From: M3007 sp044350415
Lineage (GTDB): Bacteria; Bacteroidota; Bacteroidia; Chitinophagales; Saprospiraceae
NCBI GenBank assembly: GCA_044350415.1
Contig: JBILHQ010000002.1
Location: 1 to 64,000 of the forward strand
Direction of reading: 5' to 3'
Length of the DNA: 64,000 nt
The position numbers were made by a program, and so were the translations under genes. The first letter of the stretch is position 1; each line of letters begins with the position of its first letter. Shown in pieces: positions 59,736 to 64,000 of the stretch. Under the pieces are notes generated by a model. It made no database searches and was not told the DNA's origin. It was given only the letters and a program-made list of their open reading frames with translations.

Positions 59736-60971
59736 TTAATAATTTGCCTGCAACTGAATCCTCAAAAAACGCCCTTTTTCGTCATAAGAAGTCTTAAAAT
59801 CTTCATACTTGCGGTGGCTGATCACATACGACAAGGTGATTTCTAAGTTTTTTATAACAGACCACTCAAAACCGAATTCTACTTCCCGCACGTTGTGCAG
59901 CCGGGCATCTAATTCATGTTTTTTAGGGCCATCGTATTGCTGAAGACGGATAAAAGGAAATAAATCGCCTTTAGCCAGTGTTGTTTTGTAACTGAGGGTG
60001 ACAAATCCCCCTTTTAAATCTGTACTCTGAATTGAATCCGTTGCAGTATTAAAACCCGGGCTTTTGCCAATATTGTATTCAGCAAGGATACCGAAGGGCT
60101 GAGGATATACATTAATTGTGGCACCCACCCGCTGATCCAGATAAGTTCGATCAGTTACCTTTTTTACACCGACTGTCAAATTATCCGAAGGCAAAGTAAA
60201 CTTCCCAGAATAGGCCTGAATACCCGGCTCAATCATCTGATTTTTAATTCCAAATGGATAACTTAAACGAGCAATGGCGTACAGGTTATTGTTTAACTCG
60301 GGTTTATTAGTTGATTGTCCATTATATAAGCCAAGGGCCAATACACCGTAATCTCCCGAGCCTTTATGAGAAGCACTAGCCCATTTTTTATATTTTTCCC
60401 GAACACTTGCTGGCGCGTACAGGAAGAAAACACCCATATCACGCTCGTTGGGTGCCCCTGAATTGAGTGCGTCGGAACGGTCCAAAGGCAATCGGTTGGA
60501 ACTCGATTGCAGGTTCTCAAACCCAAATGGAACTTTACTCTGACCAAAGCGGACACGATATGCTTTGTTTTTATCAAACGCATAATCAAAATAAGCGTCT
60601 CTTACCTGCATATAATGTTTATTCGTGGATGATGCATCTGCAGAGTAATCAAACTGCAGGTAAATGAAAAATTGCGGATGCACGTCACCTGAAAAAATCA
60701 TCCGCGCTCTACGAAATGCAAAAGATTGGCCGTCACCAATACTTCTGTCACATTGTTCGCACTTCAAATCAGGATTGGTTTCTAATAAACGATTGTAGCG
60801 AAATTGTGCGTACCCCCTGAAGGCAATTTTTTCATACCACTTGGGGAGGGAGGGTTGAGCGACAGGTTTGTCGCTGGTTTTAATACTGTCTTTTGTGACA
60901 GATTGCGCTTCTGTTCTACCATACAGGCATAACAAAACAATGGCCAATATGGCCAGTTTAAAAATTCTCAT
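59736..60971 (-). CDS. Phosphate-selective porin O/P family protein
   Basis: A 411-residue outer membrane porin with signal peptide ('FKLAILAIVLLCLYGRTEAQ') and a barrel of the O/P type: 'RGYAQFRYNRLLE', 'FRRARMIFSGDVHPQFFIYL', 'RVRFGQSKVPFGFENLQSS' and a C-terminal beta strand ending in aromatic-polar residues. A 'CEQC' pair near residue 71 is unusual for a barrel. It lies downstream of the Pit transporter gene on the same strand with a hairpin between them. Phosphate passage is consistent with that neighbour, but porins of this family also carry other anions. Confidence 0.8.
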   Translation of the reverse strand: MRIFKLAILAIVLLCLYGRTEAQSVTKDSIKTSDKPVAQPSLPKWYEKIAFRGYAQFRYNRLLETNPDLKCEQCDRSIGDGQSFAFRRARMIFSGDVHPQFFIYLQFDYSADASSTNKHYMQVRDAYFDYAFDKNKAYRVRFGQSKVPFGFENLQSSSNRLPLDRSDALNSGAPNERDMGVFFLYAPASVREKYKKWASASHKGSGDYGVLALGLYNGQSTNKPELNNNLYAIARLSYPFGIKNQMIEPGIQAYSGKFTLPSDNLTVGVKKVTDRTYLDQRVGATINVYPQPFGILAEYNIGKSPGFNTATDSIQSTDLKGGFVTLSYKTTLAKGDLFPFIRLQQYDGPKKHELDARLHNVREVEFGFEWSVIKNLEITLSYVISHRKYEDFKTSYDEKGRFLRIQLQANY

Positions 60972-61012
60972 AAATACGAAACAGGATAAAAAAAACTTAC
61001 TGAAACAGGTTT

Positions 61013-61044
61013 GCCTGGTAACGCTTTTTCTTGCGTTACCAGGC
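61013..61044. terminator. Perfect 12-bp hairpin between pit and porin
   Basis: GCCTGGTAACGC at 61013-61024 pairs perfectly with GCGTTACCAGGC at 61033-61044 around an 8-base loop. It lies after pit and ahead of the porin. No long T-run follows on the minus strand, so it may attenuate or process rather than end the transcript. Confidence 0.55.
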
Positions 61045-61054
61045 TATATTACGA

Positions 61055-62443
61055 CTAAAATATTGCTCTGAAAATATAAAACAGCAAACTTCCCATGATC
61101 ATTGTTGCAGGAAGGGTCAATACCCATGCCCATGCAATCTGGGTAATGGTTTTTTTTCGAAGATTTGATACCCCACCTTGCGCTACCATCGTGCCAGCAA
61201 TACCAGAAGAAAGTACGTGTGTGGTACTTACTGGCAATCCGAAATAAGAACTTACACCGATAGTGGCGGCAGCGCACAATTCAGCACTCGCGCCTTGTGC
61301 GTAAGTGAGGTGTGACTTTCCGATTTTTTCACCGATGGTCACTACAATTCGTTTCCATCCTACCATGGTTCCTACCCCAAGACAAAGAGAAATCATCAGT
61401 ACCACCCAAAATGGCGCAAACTCATAAGCTTTAGCATTGTCTTTGAGTTCTGATTTGACCATTTTGGCAGTCTCCCCATGGATAACACCACTTTTTATTG
61501 CACCATCAAGGTTCTTATTTAAGGCCTGAATGGATTTTCGAACTCCAAATGCAACCCCTTTATCTTTCATATTGACAGTATCGGCCATCATAGCAAAACT
61601 GGCGCATTTGGAGGCTATCACCTTCAAGCTGGAAATATTTTCCGGCGAAGTCGTGGTGTCCCGGAGGACAGACGCTTCTATTTTTCGCGCAGATACTGCG
61701 AGATCAGCTGTTTTAATATCGGGATTAAATGCAAAATGCAATGGGAGGAAGCCCATTAAAACAACCAACATTAAACCAACACCCTTTTGTCCATCGTTGC
61801 TGCCGTGAAAATAACTGACTAAGGTGCAAGTGCCCACTAACACGACACGAATCCACATTGGAGGTGTCTTTTTATCTTCAGGTTCTTTGAAAATAGCTTT
61901 CTTTTTGATCGTCGCCCGCAAGATAAACATCAGCAAGATAGCTAAACTAAAGCCAAAAAGTGGTGAAATTAACAAAGAAAGGCCGATATCTTTCGCTTTC
62001 TCCCAGTTTACAGTTGCGCCTGTATGAATAGTGGAAAATGCATAACCCGCACCCAATAAAGACCCAATCAAGGTGTGTGAGCTGGAATTGGGAAGACCGA
62101 TATACCAGGTTCCAAGGTTCCAAAAAATAGCCGTCAGCAATATGGCAAAAACAAAAGCCAGGCTTTCACCAATTTCTACGGTCATCAATTCATTAAGCGG
62201 AATTAATTTTACAATGCCCATCGCCACTGCAAGACCACCTAGTAAGGCGCCCAGGAAGTTGAAACAACCAGACCAGATCACTGCAAAAACAGGCGGAAGG
62301 GTTTTGGTGTAGATGACCGTTGCAACTGCATTAGCGGTGTCGTGGAAACCATTAATGGCTTCAAAAAAACAAACTGCCAGGACGGAAATAATTAAAAGCA
62401 CTGAAATCTCAGTGGAAAGTCCTGCGATAAATCCTAATAACAT
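61055..62443 (-). CDS. Inorganic phosphate transporter, Pit family
   Basis: A 462-residue polytopic transporter of the Pit family, moving phosphate with H+ or metal. The two signature repeats are seen as 'FFEAINGFHDTANAVATVIY' with 'GLPNSSSHTLIGSLLG' and 'STTHVLSSGIAGTMVAQGG', and the paired 'GSNDGQKGVGLML' loop. A cytoplasmic insert is present at about 245-335 between the halves. Two direct-repeat pairs resembling PHO boxes lie upstream. The porin gene follows downstream. Confidence 0.9.
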   Translation of the reverse strand: MLLGFIAGLSTEISVLLIISVLAVCFFEAINGFHDTANAVATVIYTKTLPPVFAVIWSGCFNFLGALLGGLAVAMGIVKLIPLNELMTVEIGESLAFVFAILLTAIFWNLGTWYIGLPNSSSHTLIGSLLGAGYAFSTIHTGATVNWEKAKDIGLSLLISPLFGFSLAILLMFILRATIKKKAIFKEPEDKKTPPMWIRVVLVGTCTLVSYFHGSNDGQKGVGLMLVVLMGFLPLHFAFNPDIKTADLAVSARKIEASVLRDTTTSPENISSLKVIASKCASFAMMADTVNMKDKGVAFGVRKSIQALNKNLDGAIKSGVIHGETAKMVKSELKDNAKAYEFAPFWVVLMISLCLGVGTMVGWKRIVVTIGEKIGKSHLTYAQGASAELCAAATIGVSSYFGLPVSTTHVLSSGIAGTMVAQGGVSNLRKKTITQIAWAWVLTLPATMIMGSLLFYIFRAIF

Positions 62444-62483
62444 GCAATAAGAGTTTTAGTCGTAATAATTTGCTGCAAAATTC

Positions 62484-62533
62484 AATATTAAGCCAATGTT
62501 AAGTAGCGGCTTTAATATTAAGTTAATGTTAAG
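62484..62533 (-). promoter_or_regulatory. PHO-box-like direct repeats upstream of pit
   Basis: On the plus strand two pairs of 9-base units occur: AATATTAAG-CC-AATGTTAAG at 62484-62503 and AATATTAAG-TT-AATGTTAAG at 62514-62533. Within each pair the repeats start 11 bases apart, the helical spacing of PhoB/PhoP recognition sites; on the minus strand the units read CTTAACATT and CTTAATATT, near the TTAACA half-sites of Bacillus PhoP. They end about 40 bases ahead of the pit ATG. Phosphate control of pit is an inference from this and from the gene's function. Confidence 0.55.
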
Positions 62534-62613
62534 TTTGCATTGTTTAAAAAACGCTGGCGCAAATTTTTCACAAAAAAATCGACTTTTTATTTATTTCCAG
62601 ATGAACAACAGGT

Positions 62614-62621
62614 TAATTTTG
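62614..62621 (+). promoter_or_regulatory. Candidate -7 box of the metallopeptidase gene
   Basis: TAATTTTG matches TAnnTTTG and lies 50 bases ahead of the ATG at 62671. The -33 side shows only a TTATTT stretch. Confidence 0.4.
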
Positions 62622-62670
62622 AGACTTTTGCACCGCGCCAGAGAATTATCCTGTTTTTTAAAGATAAACT

Positions 62671-63708
62671 ATGAAATATTACTTACAAATCGCCGCAGTA
62701 CTGCTCTTTTTTTCCTGTCAGGCACAGGAGCTTGTAAAATCCATTCGTCACAATACGCAAAAAACAACATTGCTGCTGGATAGTGCCGCTGCCAGCCGGG
62801 CCATACTGATCGATCGGTACAATCATTTTTTTGATTTAGTAACACCCTGCGAAATGTCCATACAGATGAAAAAGCCCCTGTCTTCGGGCGATGCACAGTC
62901 CCGGGAGGACTTTAAACGCTTCTTACAAAAAGATATGGAATCCTTCACCGCCAAAGAAAGTCAATGGGTAGCCGAAGTAATGAAAAAGGTATTTGAAACC
63001 TGCAACAATGTCAATCCGGGAATATTCCCTGATTCACTCATCCTCATTAAAACGAAAGGCAATCATTACGGTGATGGGGTGTACTACACCCGGGGCAATT
63101 GCATTATCATCCCGGCGGATATTTTTGAGCACCGGGATAGATCCGAATTCACGGCAACCATGTACCACGAAGTTTTCCACGTTTATTCGCGACTCCATCC
63201 CGAACAACAAAAGGCGCTGTATCAATTGATCGGATTTGAACATATTGGATTAAAGAACCTGGAAATACCCGCCCCTTTACGCGACCAAATATTATTCAAT
63301 CCGGATGGCGTTGACTTCGGACAAAAAATTGCCTTAAAAATATCCGATACAGAAACGATTCAGGCTGTTCCGATTATTTATGCTAATAATAACGGATATA
63401 CAAAGGAGAAATCATCTTTCTTTTCCTACCTGGAATTCAATTTATTTAAAATCACGCCGCTGTCCAACGACAAATGGAAAGTGGAAACACAGCCTGATGG
63501 CTTGAGCAGTACCCTGCAAATTCCACAGATCCCTGACTTCTACCGGCAAATTAAAGACAACACCACTTATATCATACACCCCGATGAGGTACTCGCTGAT
63601 AACTTTTCATTTATTATGCTGGATAAAGACGGTAAACAAATTTCCAGCAAATTCTCGAAAGAAGGTAAACAGTTGCTCAAGGATATCGAGGTAATCCTGA
63701 AAAAATAG
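62671..63708 (+). CDS. Putative lipoprotein zinc metallopeptidase
   Basis: A 345-residue protein with a lipoprotein signal peptide: hydrophobic 'IAAVLLFFS' then Cys16, likely acylated. 'MYHEVFHVYSR' is an HExxH zinc site at H166, E167, H170, and a later 'HPDEVLADNF' near residue 296-305 offers a third acidic ligand, as in gluzincin-like peptidases. The rest, including 'GDGVYYTRGNCIIIPADIF', does not belong to a family I can name. It is 7 bases upstream of a DUF2721 membrane protein gene and divergent from pit. Substrate and true protease activity unknown. Confidence 0.65.
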   Translation: MKYYLQIAAVLLFFSCQAQELVKSIRHNTQKTTLLLDSAAASRAILIDRYNHFFDLVTPCEMSIQMKKPLSSGDAQSREDFKRFLQKDMESFTAKESQWVAEVMKKVFETCNNVNPGIFPDSLILIKTKGNHYGDGVYYTRGNCIIIPADIFEHRDRSEFTATMYHEVFHVYSRLHPEQQKALYQLIGFEHIGLKNLEIPAPLRDQILFNPDGVDFGQKIALKISDTETIQAVPIIYANNNGYTKEKSSFFSYLEFNLFKITPLSNDKWKVETQPDGLSSTLQIPQIPDFYRQIKDNTTYIIHPDEVLADNFSFIMLDKDGKQISSKFSKEGKQLLKDIEVILKK

Positions 63709-63715
63709 AAAAATC

Positions 63716-64000
63716 ATGGAACTCACGCTTCAAACACCAGCATTGCTTTTCCCAGCCATATCACTCCTGATTTTGGCCTACACGAATAAATATGTGGCCA
63801 TCGCCAATCTTATTCGGAAATTATATTCTGACCATCTGAAAAAGCCGCAGCAACAGTATCTGGCACAGATTACTTCCCTCCGCCGACGGGTTTACCTGAT
63901 CAGGTGGATGCAGGCATGCGGCATTGGCAGTATTTTTTTCTGTGTAATAACGATGCTTTTGGTGTATATAGGCGTTCAAGCCTGTGCCAAAGCAATTTTT
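63716..64000 (+). CDS. DUF2721 membrane protein, N-terminal part
   Basis: The first 95 residues of a gene cut by the window end. 'TPALLFPAISLLILAYTNKY' forms a first membrane segment, followed by the basic helix 'QITSLRRRVYLIRWMQACGI' and a second segment 'GSIFFCVITMLLVYIGV'. This is the pattern of the DUF2721 family of small integral membrane proteins with unknown role. It begins 7 bases after the metallopeptidase gene, suggesting a shared transcript. Confidence 0.8.
   Translation, partial: MELTLQTPALLFPAISLLILAYTNKYVAIANLIRKLYSDHLKKPQQQYLAQITSLRRRVYLIRWMQACGIGSIFFCVITMLLVYIGVQACAKAIF

Overview
The window is chromosomal DNA from a member of the Bacteroidota, most probably of the Saprospiraceae (Haliscomenobacter/Lewinella-like). 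The evidence is a type IX secretion sorting tail on one large secreted protein, a gliding-motility-type (CHU_C) C-terminus on another, a bacterial alpha-2-macroglobulin, a repeat-rich secreted protein starting with a 'CDNGLDDDGDG' Ca-loop motif typical of Saprospiraceae, TAnnTTTG promoter boxes, and long GC-rich palindromes in intergenic gaps.

Region 1 (1-1.5 kb): 3' end of an alpha-2-macroglobulin gene, a strong terminator, and a Crp/Fnr regulator. Region 2 (1.5-38.2 kb): a very large exopolysaccharide/O-antigen-type cluster, nearly all on the minus strand. Its promoter-proximal end is at about 38.2 kb, where an HTH protein with a degenerate nucleotidyltransferase domain precedes wbpA-wbpD-wbpE-wbpB. 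These four resemble the pathway for UDP-2,3-diacetamido-2,3-dideoxy-hexuronic acid, and the WecB-family epimerase at 19.8 kb could supply the manno isomer. Next come export genes (a six-SLBB Wza-like protein, a Wzz-like protein, a Wzx flippase), an AT-rich core of glycosyltransferases, an FkbM methyltransferase and a Wzy-like polymerase. Further on are the epimerase, an AbiEii-type toxin with a small partner, a bi-domain oxidoreductase, a heparinase-fold protein, a WbuB-like glycosyltransferase, two AsnB-type amidotransferases, gmd and fcl (GDP-L-fucose), and a protein fusing a family 2 glycosyltransferase to a second Wzx-type flippase. A FemAB-like acyltransferase and a glycosyltransferase lie on the plus strand inside it. 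No priming glycosyltransferase and no Wzc-type kinase domain is in the window.

Region 3 (38.3-50.4 kb, plus strand): hemF, a DUF721 gene, metH, an M20 peptidase, a T9SS-secreted protein with a glycosidase-like barrel, an outer membrane protein and waaA (Kdo transferase). Region 4 (50.5-55.7 kb): a 994-residue TIR-like protein of unknown function directly behind hemJ, then a DUF3137 membrane protein and a TPMT-family methyltransferase. Region 5 (55.9-64 kb): a giant CHU_C surface protein, an O/P-type porin and a Pit phosphate transporter (with PHO-box-like repeats upstream), a lipoprotein metallopeptidase and the start of a DUF2721 membrane protein.

Intergenic gaps of the polysaccharide cluster carry mobile-looking debris: two copies of a ~180 bp palindromic element in opposite orientation about 20 kb apart, a degenerate third arm, a second palindrome family, GTGGTGAGT-type repeats at three sites, and two decayed C-terminal fragments of Uma2-family genes. 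The most interesting items are the TIR-like protein, the glycosyltransferase-flippase fusion, the palindromic elements, the toxin pair in the cluster and the PHO-box-like repeats. Positions and domain calls were made by reading the sequence; no database search was run.
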